From: Streptomyces collinus
Lineage (GTDB): Bacteria; Actinomycetota; Actinomycetes; Streptomycetales; Streptomycetaceae
Assembly: GCF_031348265.1 (NCBI RefSeq)
Contig: NZ_CP133771.1
Span: 2,046,001 to 2,110,000, forward strand
Length of the DNA: 64,000 nt
Direction: 5' to 3'
Numbering within the stretch: position 1 is the first letter of the stretch; every line of letters starts with the position of its first letter. Below, piece after piece: positions 1-8,405 of the stretch. A program made the position numbers and the translations under genes. The notes beneath the pieces were generated by a model that worked only from the letters and a program-made list of their open reading frames with translations, did no database searches and was not told the DNA's origin.

Positions 1-1351
1 CGGAGAAGCGGCAGCGCGCCCCCGCGCCGATCTCGATCCGCAGCCGGGCCCGGCCCTCGGGGGCGAGCCGGGGGTGGGCGGCGTCGCGTTCCCCCTCCGC
101 CACGGCCTCGGCGAACCGGTGCACGAGGTGGACCGTGCCGTCCGTGCCGCGCTGGAGTCCGATCCAGCCGAACGCGTCCCCGAGGACCGCGAGTCCGGCC
201 CGGGCCCCGGGCTCGTCGCTGTCGAGGCGCAGCTCCACTTCGGCGGTACAGGGTGCGCCGGGCAGCCGCTGGGTCAGCACATGGGGCAGTTTTCGCAGGT
301 CGCGAGCGTTCTGCGAGCGTACGCAGGTCAGCCGCAGTCCGTCTCCGGAGTGCTGGGTGGCCCAGCCGTCGCCCGGGTTGGCCGTCCACTGCCACTGCCG
401 GCCGTATCGTCCGCCGGGGAAGTCGTCGTCGGCGGCGGGCGCGGCGGGCGGTTGCGGCGGCAGGTCGGGGCGTCGGTGTCCGGCGACGGGCGCACCGTCG
501 TCCCCGAGCACCGGCCATTCGTCCGGGCCCCAGCTCATGGGCTGGAGGTGGACGACCCGGCCGTAGGCGCCGCGCTGCTGGAAGTGCAGGAACCAGTCCT
601 CGCCGGACGGAGTACGCACCCAGGCTCCCTGGTGGGGGCCGTTGACGTCGGTGTCCTTCTGCTCCAGGACGATCCGCTCCTCGTACGGCCCGAAGAAGCC
701 GCGCGAGCGGAAGGCGCCCTGCCAGCCGGTCTCCACACCCCCGGCGGGGGCGAGGATCCAGAACCAGCCGCCGTGCCGGTGGAGCTTGGGGCCTTCGAGG
801 GTGAACCAGCCGGGTATGCGGTCCCCGTCGACGATCACCTTGCCCTCGTCGAGGAGGCCGGTGCCGTCGGGGCGCATCCGGTGGCCGGTGAGGCGGTTCT
901 TGACGCCGGAGCGGGACTTGGCCCAGGCGTGGACCAGGTAGGCCTCACCGGTCTCCTCGTCCCACAGGGGGCACGGGTCGATCAGGCCCTTGCCCGCCTT
1001 CAGCAGGTGCGGGCGGGTCCAGGGGCCGCGGACCGCCGGGGCGTTGACCTGGAAGATGCCCTGGTCGGGATCGCCCCAGAAGATCCAGAAGCGTTCGTCG
1101 TGATACCTGAGGGACGGGGCCCAGACGCCGCAGTCGTGTCGGGGCGCCGCGAACTCCTCGGCCGGTTCCAGGCGTTCCAGGGCGTGGCCGACCAGGGTCC
1201 AGTTGACGAGGTCCCGGGAGTGCAGCAGCGGCAGGCCGGGGACGCGGCCGAAGCTGGAGGCGGTCAGGTAGAAGTCGTCGCCGACGCGGACGACGTCCGG
1301 GTCGGACCAGTCGGCGTCGAGGACCGGGTTGCGGTAGGTCTCGGAGGTCAC
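1..1351 (-). CDS. Glycoside hydrolase family 43 protein (C-terminus beyond window)
   Basis: The 5' part of the gene is complete and the 3' end lies beyond base 1; 450 residues are visible. The GTG start at 1351 overlaps the stop of the upstream gene (GTGA). The five-bladed propeller signatures of GH43 are present: base Asp17 in ADWSDPDVVRVG, the modulating Asp125 in GLIDPCPLW, and acid Glu186 in WFTLEGPKLH. After about residue 310 a jelly-roll domain of the GH43 C-terminal type follows. No signal peptide is seen, so it probably acts in the cytoplasm on imported oligosaccharides. Family members are beta-xylosidases or alpha-L-arabinofuranosidases; which one cannot be told here. It is the last visible gene of a tightly overlapping operon with a pectate lyase and sugar permeases, which suggests trimming of arabinose or xylose side chains of pectin or hemicellulose. 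Confidence 0.88.
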   Translation of the reverse strand, partial: MTSETYRNPVLDADWSDPDVVRVGDDFYLTASSFGRVPGLPLLHSRDLVNWTLVGHALERLEPAEEFAAPRHDCGVWAPSLRYHDERFWIFWGDPDQGIFQVNAPAVRGPWTRPHLLKAGKGLIDPCPLWDEETGEAYLVHAWAKSRSGVKNRLTGHRMRPDGTGLLDEGKVIVDGDRIPGWFTLEGPKLHRHGGWFWILAPAGGVETGWQGAFRSRGFFGPYEERIVLEQKDTDVNGPHQGAWVRTPSGEDWFLHFQQRGAYGRVVHLQPMSWGPDEWPVLGDDGAPVAGHRRPDLPPQPPAAPAADDDFPGGRYGRQWQWTANPGDGWATQHSGDGLRLTCVRSQNARDLRKLPHVLTQRLPGAPCTAEVELRLDSDEPGARAGLAVLGDAFGWIGLQRGTDGTVHLVHRFAEAVAEGERDAAHPRLAPEGRARLRIEIGAGARCRFS

Positions 1352-2193
1352 GGGCTCACCGCCTTGCGGACGAGGGACGCCGCGGCGTCGCGGTCGAGAC
1401 GGCCGTCGGCGACGACGGTGACCACCCGGCGCACGACGGTCTCGCCCGGCGGGACCGGCACCCGTTCGTCGTACGCCAGGGAGGAGCCGACGCCCGGGTA
1501 CTCCTCGGTGCGCACGAACCACGGGTCGCGGCGGGTCCGTTCGGTGGCGCCGGCGAAGACCAGCGTCCAAGTGGCGCCCCGCAGGGCGAGCCAGTCGGCG
1601 GGGTGGCCGTGGACCTTCTCCTCGCCGTCGGCGGCGGCCGTGAAGACCTCCGGCGCACAGGGCTCCTTGCGGGCCCGCCAGAAGAAGCCCCCGTAGGCGG
1701 CGCCCGGGCGCCCGTTGGTCGCGGGGCTGCCGATCGACAGCGGGTTCCCGGTGACGTTGGTGAGGGAGAACGTCAGGTCCAGCGCCCAGGCCCGGCCGGT
1801 GAGTTCGGTGGCCGCGACCGTCCGGCGTTCGCGCAGCAGCTCGCCGCCCGCGCTCACCCAGCGCAGCTCCTCCACGAAGCCGTCCGGGTCGCGCAGCTGG
1901 AAGGCGATGTGCCGCTGCGCGCCGTGGTTGTCGAGCTCGGTGGGGCCCTGGTCGCGGACGTAGGTGCGCCCGCCCCAGAAGTTGAACCCCTCGACGTCGG
2001 GAACGGCGACACCGACGCCGAGGTGGTGTGCGTGGTCGGCCGGGGCGAGTTCGGTCACGGCCGTGCCGGCCAGGGTGGTGACGGGGTGCAGATAGGGGCG
2101 CGGGGAGAGCCGGGCCGGCAGCTCGGGCCGGGTGACGTACCGGCCGACCGGCCGGCCCGCGACGCGCAGGACCGTGGTGTCGTTGCTGGTCAT
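1348..2193 (-). CDS. DUF6807 (PmoA-like) family protein
   Basis: A 281-residue protein without signal peptide or membrane segment. The sequence resembles the DUF6807/PmoA-like family found in actinobacterial and Bacteroidetes polysaccharide loci: RPYLHPVTTLAGTAVTE near residue 30, HAHHLGVGVAVPDV near 55, and a later YGGFFWRAR segment. The His-rich DHAHHLGV stretch may be a ligand or metal site, but no function is established. Both ends overlap neighbours by 4 bp, so it is translationally coupled to the Gfo/Idh oxidoreductase upstream and the GH43 gene downstream. A role in handling an oxidised sugar is inferred only from this context. Confidence 0.75.
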   Translation of the reverse strand: MTSNDTTVLRVAGRPVGRYVTRPELPARLSPRPYLHPVTTLAGTAVTELAPADHAHHLGVGVAVPDVEGFNFWGGRTYVRDQGPTELDNHGAQRHIAFQLRDPDGFVEELRWVSAGGELLRERRTVAATELTGRAWALDLTFSLTNVTGNPLSIGSPATNGRPGAAYGGFFWRARKEPCAPEVFTAAADGEEKVHGHPADWLALRGATWTLVFAGATERTRRDPWFVRTEEYPGVGSSLAYDERVPVPPGETVVRRVVTVVADGRLDRDAAASLVRKAVSP

Positions 2194-3389
2194 CGGGTGC
2201 TCACCTCGTTCGACGGGGGCGCCCAGGGGGCACCGAGCTCGGAGTAGAGGGAGAGGGTGTCGGCGGCGGCCGCGACGAGTCCGTCGATGCCCGGCACGAC
2301 CCGGCGGTTCTCGCCGGGGACGTGGTGCCAGGCGGTGTCCGGCAGCGGTGCCGGGTCGGGAGCGGTCCGGATGGCTTCCACGACCTTCATGAAGGCGCCG
2401 GTCTCGTCCGGCGGGACGAGCAGGTCCACGCCGGTGGTGAGGTGGTCGACGAGGTTCTCCAGCAGGTCGGTGCGGCCGTGCTCGGACTCCTCCGGGCCGT
2501 GCCCCGCGCGCTGGAGCAGCACCCGGTCCTGCTTGTACCAGAAGGTGATCCGGCCGCTGCTGCCGTGCACCAGCACGTACGGCTCGTCCGCCTGTTCGGC
2601 GCACAGCGTCGCGGCGACGGTGACCTGGTGGCCCTGCGAGGTGGTGATCCGGACGCAGGAGGTGTCGTCGGACTCGATGGCGTTGGCGCGCAGCAGCTCG
2701 GTCTCGATGCCGGCGACGTCCTCGGCGCGGGTGCTGCCGCCCAGGGCGAGGGCGGTGGCGACGGCGTGGGCGAGGGGGTTGGTCAGTGCTCCGTCGATCA
2801 CCTCGACGCCGTTCAGCCGCCGTTTGCCCGCCCAGGGCGCCCGCCGGAAGTAGTCCTCGTCGCGCACCCAGGCACCGGCGCCGCCGAGCCCGACGAGCTT
2901 GCCGATCGCGCCCTTCTCGATCAGCTCGCGGACGGCCGTCAGGGCGTGCGAGCCCAGCGACTGGAAGCCGATCTGGCAGACGACCCCGGCAGCGGCGACC
3001 CCGTCGGCCATCCGGCGGAACTCGGCGTAGGAGGGGGCGGGCGGCTTCTCCAGGAGGAGGTGCACCCCCCGTTCGGCCGCCGTGAGCGCGAGGTCGGTGT
3101 GGGTCGGGATCGGGGTGCAGATCACCGCGACCCGGGCGCCGGTGGCGTCCAGCAGGGCGCCGAAGTCGGCGGACTGCTCAGGAGTGCCCAGGTCGCCCAG
3201 TTCCTCCTCGGTCAGCGGTGTCAGCTCGCAGATCCCGACGAGCCGGACGATGCCCTTCTTCTGCAGGCGGCGGATGTTCTCGACGTGCCAGCGGCCGTGC
3301 CCACGGGCCCCGGCGAGGACGATGGGCAGGGGCGTGCTCGGGCGATCGCTCAGGGGTTCGCTCATGCGGTCGATCATGCGACCGGTCAT
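2190..3389 (-). CDS. Gfo/Idh/MocA family NAD(P)-dependent oxidoreductase
   Basis: A 399-residue protein. The N-terminal Rossmann segment PIVLAGARGHGRWHVENI carries the nucleotide-binding glycine pattern at about residues 22-40, and the family EKP motif is seen in LLLEKPPAPSYAEF. The C-terminal alpha/beta domain would bind the sugar. The start at 3389 follows GGGGAGGA at good spacing; in-frame Met codons follow at residues 5 and 9. The family oxidises or reduces sugars and inositols with NAD(P). In this operon (pectate lyase before it, DUF6807 and GH43 after it, all overlapping by 4 bp) it probably acts on a plant cell-wall sugar, but the substrate cannot be read from the sequence. Confidence 0.85.
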   Translation of the reverse strand: MTGRMIDRMSEPLSDRPSTPLPIVLAGARGHGRWHVENIRRLQKKGIVRLVGICELTPLTEEELGDLGTPEQSADFGALLDATGARVAVICTPIPTHTDLALTAAERGVHLLLEKPPAPSYAEFRRMADGVAAAGVVCQIGFQSLGSHALTAVRELIEKGAIGKLVGLGGAGAWVRDEDYFRRAPWAGKRRLNGVEVIDGALTNPLAHAVATALALGGSTRAEDVAGIETELLRANAIESDDTSCVRITTSQGHQVTVAATLCAEQADEPYVLVHGSSGRITFWYKQDRVLLQRAGHGPEESEHGRTDLLENLVDHLTTGVDLLVPPDETGAFMKVVEAIRTAPDPAPLPDTAWHHVPGENRRVVPGIDGLVAAAADTLSLYSELGAPWAPPSNEVSTR

Positions 3390-4672
3390 GGGATCCTCCC
3401 CGCACCCGCGCCGCGGGCCACCGCTCGGTCGGCCTCCTCGGCGCTGTCGATCCGCCCGTGCAGGGTGGGCGTCCAGCCGACGTCGGCCGTCAGATCGCGC
3501 TCGCTGCCCGAGTTGTAGGCATTGTGGATGGCGAGCAGGTCGACCGGGAAGCCGTTGAAGAGCGTGCCGCTCTGGTGCAGGGCGCTGCCGTTCCAGCTCT
3601 TGACCAGGTCGGCGACTTCCACGTGGCCGGGCGCGTGGAAGGCGTTGTTCTCGGCGTGCATCCTCGACTCGGTGGAGACGCCGAGGGAGTAGCGGTAGTC
3701 GTCGCCGGTGACGTCGTAGCGGTTGTTGTACACGTGGACCTGGCCGAAGCGGACGCGTGGGGCGCGCTGGACGACGGACTCGAAGGCGTTGTGGTGCAGG
3801 GTGACGCGGAGCTTGCCGCGGTCGCCGGTGGCGGTGTCTCCGTTGCCGATGAGCATCGCCTTGTCGTGGCCGGCGAAGCGGCTCCAGGAGACGGTGACCA
3901 GGTCGGAGCCGTTGGTCATGTCCAGCAAGCCGTCGTGGCGCAGGTAGTTGCGGGCGAAGTGGGTGGGTTCCTTCGCGTCGGGATGGCCCTTGTCGCTCAG
4001 GGTCACGTGGTCCACCCACACATGGGTGGCGCCGGTCAGCCAGATGTTGTCGTAGGCCGTCTTCCAGTCGCCGAGGCCGCCGGCGTTGGGCTGCCAGGCG
4101 GGGAAGCAGTCGTAGGCGTCGCGCACGTCGAGGTTGCGGATGATCACGTTGTCCGCGTTCCTCACCGTCAGGCTCGCGCCCTTCAGGACGGCCGAGTCGC
4201 CGAGGCCGACGAGGGTGGTGTTCGAGCCGACGGGCAGCACGATCCGCTCGGCCTGCCGGGCGGCGGAGGCCTGGCGGGCCTCCTCCTGGGGGCCGCTGGG
4301 CTTGGCGGAGCCCCAGGTGCGGGGGTCGTAGGCGGCGAGGTATTTCTTCAGGGCGTAGCCGCCGGTGGCGTAGTCGGCGCAGTCCAGCCGGTCGCCGTCG
4401 TCGTCGGTGTTGGCGTCGATCGTCCCGGCGATTCTGATGATCTTCGGGGTGTCGCTGCCACCGTCGAGGGCCCGGACCAGTCCGGCCCGGTCGGTGACCG
4501 TGTACACGTGGTCGGTGTCGGCCGCCGCGCCTCCGGTGGTGCCCGCCCCCTCGGCGGCCCAGCCGTCGTTCGCGGGGAGGGTGTCGCGGCCGATGTCCCG
4601 GGCCTCGGCGTGCGCGGGCACGCAGAGCACCCCCAACAGCCCGGCCGCGACGGCCAGTTGCCTGCCCCTCAT
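3386..4672 (-). CDS. Secreted pectate lyase, polysaccharide lyase family 1 type
   Basis: A 428-residue protein. MRGRQLAVAAGLLGVLCVPAHA is a signal peptide, so the enzyme is exported. Parallel beta-helix pectate lyase signatures follow: WVDHVTLS, then DGLLDMTNGSDLVTVSWSRF, then HHNAF with VVQRAPRVRFGQVHVYNN, where the RAPRVR arginine is the expected beta-elimination base. Calcium-dependent cleavage of polygalacturonate is the family activity. The start at 4672 is chosen because it begins exactly at the signal peptide and gives the ATGA overlap with the permease gene; an upstream start at 4711 would add 13 residues and spoil the signal peptide. It should feed oligogalacturonides to the permeases encoded just upstream. 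Confidence 0.9.
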   Translation of the reverse strand: MRGRQLAVAAGLLGVLCVPAHAEARDIGRDTLPANDGWAAEGAGTTGGAAADTDHVYTVTDRAGLVRALDGGSDTPKIIRIAGTIDANTDDDGDRLDCADYATGGYALKKYLAAYDPRTWGSAKPSGPQEEARQASAARQAERIVLPVGSNTTLVGLGDSAVLKGASLTVRNADNVIIRNLDVRDAYDCFPAWQPNAGGLGDWKTAYDNIWLTGATHVWVDHVTLSDKGHPDAKEPTHFARNYLRHDGLLDMTNGSDLVTVSWSRFAGHDKAMLIGNGDTATGDRGKLRVTLHHNAFESVVQRAPRVRFGQVHVYNNRYDVTGDDYRYSLGVSTESRMHAENNAFHAPGHVEVADLVKSWNGSALHQSGTLFNGFPVDLLAIHNAYNSGSERDLTADVGWTPTLHGRIDSAEEADRAVARGAGAGRIP

Positions 4673-5565
4673 CCCTTCACCGCCCCCGCGCTGAACCCGG
4701 TGATCAGCCACTTCTGGATGAAGGCGAACACGATCACCACCGGCACGGCCGCGATGATGCCGCCCGCGGCGAGCGCGCCCAGGTCGACGCTGTCCGCGCT
4801 CATCAGGGAGTTGAGGCCGACGGGGATCGTCTGCTTGTCCTGGTTGTTCAGGAACATCAGGGCGAACAGGAAGTGGTTCCAGGAGTGGACGAAGGCGAAC
4901 GAGCCGACGGCGATCAGACCGGGCCGCAGCAACGGCAGCACCACGATCCGAAAGGCCGTCATGCGGTTGCAGCCGTCCACCCAGGCCGCCTCCTCCAGGG
5001 AGTACGGCACGTTCTTGATGAAGTTGCTGATGAGGATCATCGACAGCGGCAGCTGGAAGACCGTCTCGGCGAGGATGACGCTGCCGAGCGAGTTGATCAT
5101 CTGCAGTTCGGCGAAGATCTCGAACAGCGGCACCAGCAGGAGCGCGCCCGGCACGAACTGGGAGCAGAGCAGGGCCAGCATGAACGCCCGCTTGACCTTG
5201 AAGTCGAACCGCGCGAGGGCGTAACCGCCGGCCAGCGCGACGAGCGTCGTCATGAGCAGCGTGGCGACGCCGACGAGCACGCTGTTGCCGAAGTAGGTGC
5301 CGAAGCTGCGCTCCGTCCAGACCTTCTCGAAGTGGTCGAAGGTCATCGGCCAGGGCACGAGCGAGGTCGAGCCGGCCGGGCGCAGCGAGAAGAGCAGGAT
5401 CCAGTAGAAGGGGACGAGGGTGAAGAGGAGGTAGATGCCCAGGGGCAGGTAGATCTGCCAGCGGGGCGCCTCGTCCCAGGCGCGGTGGCCCTTGGCGGGG
5501 CGGGGCGGTTCGGGGGTGGCGTGCACGGGGGCGGGCACGGCCTTGGTGGCTTCCTTGACGCTCAC
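4669..5565 (-). CDS. Carbohydrate ABC transporter permease (MalG type)
   Basis: A 298-residue integral membrane protein with about six transmembrane helices. The cytoplasmic EAA loop that docks the ATPase reads EEAAWVDGCNRMTAFRIVVLP, and the C-terminus SAGAVKG is typical of the MalG family. The GTG start at 5565 overlaps the stop of the MalF partner by 4 bp. A roughly 45-residue Pro/Ala-rich cytoplasmic tail precedes the first helix. With the upstream permease it forms the channel of a sugar importer, probably for pectin-derived oligosaccharides given the pectate lyase encoded next. No ATPase is encoded nearby; Streptomyces usually use the shared ATPase MsiK. Confidence 0.92.
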   Translation of the reverse strand: MSVKEATKAVPAPVHATPEPPRPAKGHRAWDEAPRWQIYLPLGIYLLFTLVPFYWILLFSLRPAGSTSLVPWPMTFDHFEKVWTERSFGTYFGNSVLVGVATLLMTTLVALAGGYALARFDFKVKRAFMLALLCSQFVPGALLLVPLFEIFAELQMINSLGSVILAETVFQLPLSMILISNFIKNVPYSLEEAAWVDGCNRMTAFRIVVLPLLRPGLIAVGSFAFVHSWNHFLFALMFLNNQDKQTIPVGLNSLMSADSVDLGALAAGGIIAAVPVVIVFAFIQKWLITGFSAGAVKG

Positions 5566-6497
5566 TTGCTCTCGCCTCCGAACTTGCTCAGCCGCAGGTA
5601 GACCATCGAGCAGAAGAGCAGGATCACGAACGCCACCGTGGTCAGGGCCGACGCGTAGCCGAAGTTGTGGGCGTCGACGGATGTGTTGGCGATGTACAGC
5701 GGCAGCGTGGTCGTCTCGCCCGCGGGGCCGCCGCCGGTCAGGGTGTAGAGCAGGTCGACGTTGTTGAACTCCCAGACCGCGCGCAGCAGCGTGGACAGGA
5801 TGATGGCGTCCTTCAGGTGCGGCAGCGTGATGTGCCAGAACTGCTTGATGCGGCTGGCGCCGTCGACCTCGGCGGCCTCGTACAGGTCCTTCGAGACGGA
5901 CTGGAGGTCGGCGAGGATGAGGATCGCGAAGAACGGCACCCCGCGCCACAGGTCGGCCACGACCGCCGCCGGGAACACCGTGGAGGTGTCCGACAGCCAG
6001 CTCGTGCCGTAGGAGCCGATGCCCATGTCGGCGAGGTAACGGGTGATGCCCGTCTGGGAGTTGTAGAGCAGCACCCAGATCGCGGAGGTCAGCACGCCGG
6101 AGACGGCCCACGGGGAGAAGACCAGGGCGCGTCCCAGGCCCCGGCCCACGAAGGTCTGGTTGACGATCAGGGCGAGCGCGAGACCGAACAGCAGCTGGAG
6201 TCCGACCTCGACGACGACCCACTTGGCGCTGAAGACCAGGGTGTCCCAGAAGACGGGATCCTTGGTGAAGGCGTGGACGAAGTTGTCGAAGCCCGCGTAG
6301 CCGTTGCGCCATGGCTTGGTGGGGTTGTAGTTCTGCAGGCTGTAGTAGAAGACGCTGATGACCGGGTAGGCGATGAAGCCCAGCATCAGCAGGGCGGCCG
6401 GTGCGATCAGCAGGTACGGGAGCCTGCGCGGCGTGGCGGAGGCCCGGCGCCGCCGGGGTGGCGCGGGCGGTTTCGCCACGGCTGCGGCTTGGGCCAT
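5562..6497 (-). CDS. Carbohydrate ABC transporter permease (MalF type)
   Basis: A 311-residue protein with a basic N-terminus (PPRRRRASATPRRLPY) and six predicted membrane helices. The EAA loop reads YEAAEVDGASRIKQFWHITLP. It is the first gene of the overlapping block that runs permease, permease, pectate lyase, oxidoreductase, DUF6807, GH43. The usual binding-protein gene that precedes MalF in such operons is absent: the 177 bases before this start hold only a LacI-type palindrome and a tandem repeat. The protein must therefore borrow a binding protein from elsewhere, or the gene has been lost. Confidence 0.92.
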   Translation of the reverse strand: MAQAAAVAKPPAPPRRRRASATPRRLPYLLIAPAALLMLGFIAYPVISVFYYSLQNYNPTKPWRNGYAGFDNFVHAFTKDPVFWDTLVFSAKWVVVEVGLQLLFGLALALIVNQTFVGRGLGRALVFSPWAVSGVLTSAIWVLLYNSQTGITRYLADMGIGSYGTSWLSDTSTVFPAAVVADLWRGVPFFAILILADLQSVSKDLYEAAEVDGASRIKQFWHITLPHLKDAIILSTLLRAVWEFNNVDLLYTLTGGGPAGETTTLPLYIANTSVDAHNFGYASALTTVAFVILLFCSMVYLRLSKFGGESK

Positions 6498-6551
6498 GAC
6501 TGTTCTCCGTTCTCAGTACGTCGTGGTACGTCGTGCATCGGTGCGTGCGCG

Positions 6552-6563
6552 GGAAGCGCTTTC
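6552..6563. promoter_or_regulatory. LacI-type operator candidate before the permease operon
   Basis: GGAAGCGCTTTC contains the perfect 8-bp palindrome AAGCGCTT (6554-6561), the core common to many LacI-family operators. It lies about 55 bases upstream of the MalF start, the expected place for control of the permease, pectate lyase and GH43 operon. The regulator is not encoded next to it; the LacI protein at 23181-24206 is a possible but unproven partner. Confidence 0.4.
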
Positions 6564-6613
6564 TCCCCGGGCAGGGTCGTGCCGGGTCGTGCTGCGGAGC
6601 ACGGTGGTGCCGT

Positions 6614-6675
6614 CGTGCGGTGGCGCTTGGCTCGTGCAGTGGCTCGTGCAGTGGCGCTTGGCTCGTGCGGTGGCT
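6614..6675. repeat. 31-bp direct repeat, two copies
   Basis: Copies at 6614-6644 and 6645-6675 differ at only two positions, G/A swaps at units 6 and 25. Each copy is itself a 19-mer plus a 12-mer sharing the core CGTGC(G/A)GTGG. The array ends on the stop codon of the dehydratase gene and fills the gap before the permease operon. Confidence 0.75.
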
Positions 6676-8405
6676 CAGCTCGCGTACGGGTCGGCGACCC
6701 GGCCCGGACGGGCGAGGAACCCGAAGTCGCAGCCGGTGTCGGCCTGCGTGATCTGCTCGTTGTAGAGCGCGCCGTAGCCGCGCTCGTACCGGGCGGGCGG
6801 CGGCGTCCAGTCGGCCCTGCGCCGCTCCAGCTCCTCGTCGTCGACGTTGAGTTGGAGGGTCCGGGCCTCGACGTCCAGGGTGATCGAGTCACCGCTGCGG
6901 ACCAGGGCAAGCGGTCCGCCGACGTACGACTCGGGCGCGATGTGCAGGGCGCACGCGCCGTAGCTCGTGCCGCTCATCCGGGCGTCGGAGATCCGGACCA
7001 TGTCCCGTACGCCCTGCCTCAGCAGGCGGTCGGGGATCGGCAGCATGCCGTACTCGGGCATGCCCGGGCCGCCCTTGGGGCCGGAGTTGCGCAGCACCAG
7101 GACGCTGTCCGCGGTGATCCCCAACTCCGGGTCGTTGATGGTGCGCTGCATGGTCTTGTAGTCGTCGAAGACGACCGCCGGGCCGGTGTGCTTGAGCAGG
7201 TGCGGCTCGGCGGCGATGTGCTTGATGACCGCGCCGTCGGGGCAGAGGTTGCCGCGCAGTACGGCGACCCCGCCCTCGGCGGCGACCGGGTTCTCGCGGG
7301 TGCGGATCACGTCGTCGTCGTGGACGACGGCGTCCCCGATCTGCACTCCCAGGGTTCCGTTGACGGTGGGCCGGTCCAGGTGCAGCAGGTCGGTGATCCG
7401 CGAGAGGAAGGCGGGCAGACCGCCGGCGAAGTGGAAGTCCTCCATGAGGTACGTCTGTCCGCCGGGCCGGACGTTGGCGAGCACCGGCACCGTGCGGGCG
7501 ATGCGGTCGAAGTCGTCGAGGGTGAGCTCGACCCGGCAGCGCCCCGCCATCGCGATGAGGTGGATGACGGCGTTGGTGGAGCCGCCGAGCCCGAGCACCG
7601 TGGTGACGGCGTCCTCGAACGCCTCGCGGGTGAGGATCCGGGACGGCTTGAGCGCGGTCCAGGCGAGCTCCACGGCACGGCGCCCGGAGGCGGCGGCCAT
7701 CCGCTCGTGCCCGGAGTCGACGGCGGGGATCGAGGAGGCGCCCGGCAGCGTCATGCCGAGGGCCTCCGCCGCCGCGGTCATGGTCGATGCGGTCCCCATG
7801 GTCATGCAGTGACCGGGCGACCGGGCCAGCCCGCCCTGCAAATCCCGCAGTTCACAGTCGGTCAGGTTGCCGGCGCGGTGCTCGTCCCAGTACTTCCACA
7901 TGTCGGTGCCGGACCCGAGGGTCTCGCCGCGCCAGTGGCCCGGCAGCATCGGCCCCGCGGGCACGAAGAGGGACGGCACGTCGGCCGAGGCCGCGCCCAT
8001 GAGCAGCGCGGGCGTCGACTTGTCGCAGCCGCCGAGCAGCACCGCCGCGTCGATCGGATACGACCGCAGCAGCTCCTCCGTCTCCATCGCGAGCAGGTTG
8101 CGGTAGAGCATCGGGGTCGGCTTCTGGTACGTCTCGGAGAGCGTGGCGACCGGGAACTCCAGCGGGAAGCCGCCGGCCTGCCACACCCCCCGCTTGACCG
8201 CCTCGGCCCGCTCACGCAGGTGGACGTGGCAGGGGTTGATGTCGGACCAGGTGTTCAGGACGGCGATCACCGGGCGGCCCCGGTACTCCTCCGCCTCGTA
8301 ACCGAGCTGGCGCATCCGGGCGTTGTGCGACCAGGTGCGCAGCTGCCCCTCGACGCCGTACCACTGATGGCTCCTGAGCTCCTCGGGACGCAGCCTGCCG
8401 GTCAT
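6675..8405 (-). CDS. IlvD/Edd family sugar-acid dehydratase (L-arabonate dehydratase-like)
   Basis: A 576-residue Fe-S dehydratase that removes water from an aldonate to give a 2-keto-3-deoxy acid. Three cysteines fall at 59 (DINPCH), 127 (LGGCDKS) and 200 (SPGHCMTMG), the positions I recall for the [2Fe-2S] ligands of Rhizobium L-arabinonate dehydratase. Lys129 after Cys127 is the residue carbamylated for Mg binding, and RMSG near 476-479 supplies the catalytic Ser. It overlaps the lyase gene upstream by 4 bp (ATGA). A branched-chain dihydroxy-acid dehydratase (IlvD) is less likely because of the sugar-acid context. D-Xylonate is an alternative substrate. Confidence 0.86.
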   Translation of the reverse strand: MTGRLRPEELRSHQWYGVEGQLRTWSHNARMRQLGYEAEEYRGRPVIAVLNTWSDINPCHVHLRERAEAVKRGVWQAGGFPLEFPVATLSETYQKPTPMLYRNLLAMETEELLRSYPIDAAVLLGGCDKSTPALLMGAASADVPSLFVPAGPMLPGHWRGETLGSGTDMWKYWDEHRAGNLTDCELRDLQGGLARSPGHCMTMGTASTMTAAAEALGMTLPGASSIPAVDSGHERMAAASGRRAVELAWTALKPSRILTREAFEDAVTTVLGLGGSTNAVIHLIAMAGRCRVELTLDDFDRIARTVPVLANVRPGGQTYLMEDFHFAGGLPAFLSRITDLLHLDRPTVNGTLGVQIGDAVVHDDDVIRTRENPVAAEGGVAVLRGNLCPDGAVIKHIAAEPHLLKHTGPAVVFDDYKTMQRTINDPELGITADSVLVLRNSGPKGGPGMPEYGMLPIPDRLLRQGVRDMVRISDARMSGTSYGACALHIAPESYVGGPLALVRSGDSITLDVEARTLQLNVDDEELERRRADWTPPPARYERGYGALYNEQITQADTGCDFGFLARPGRVADPYAS

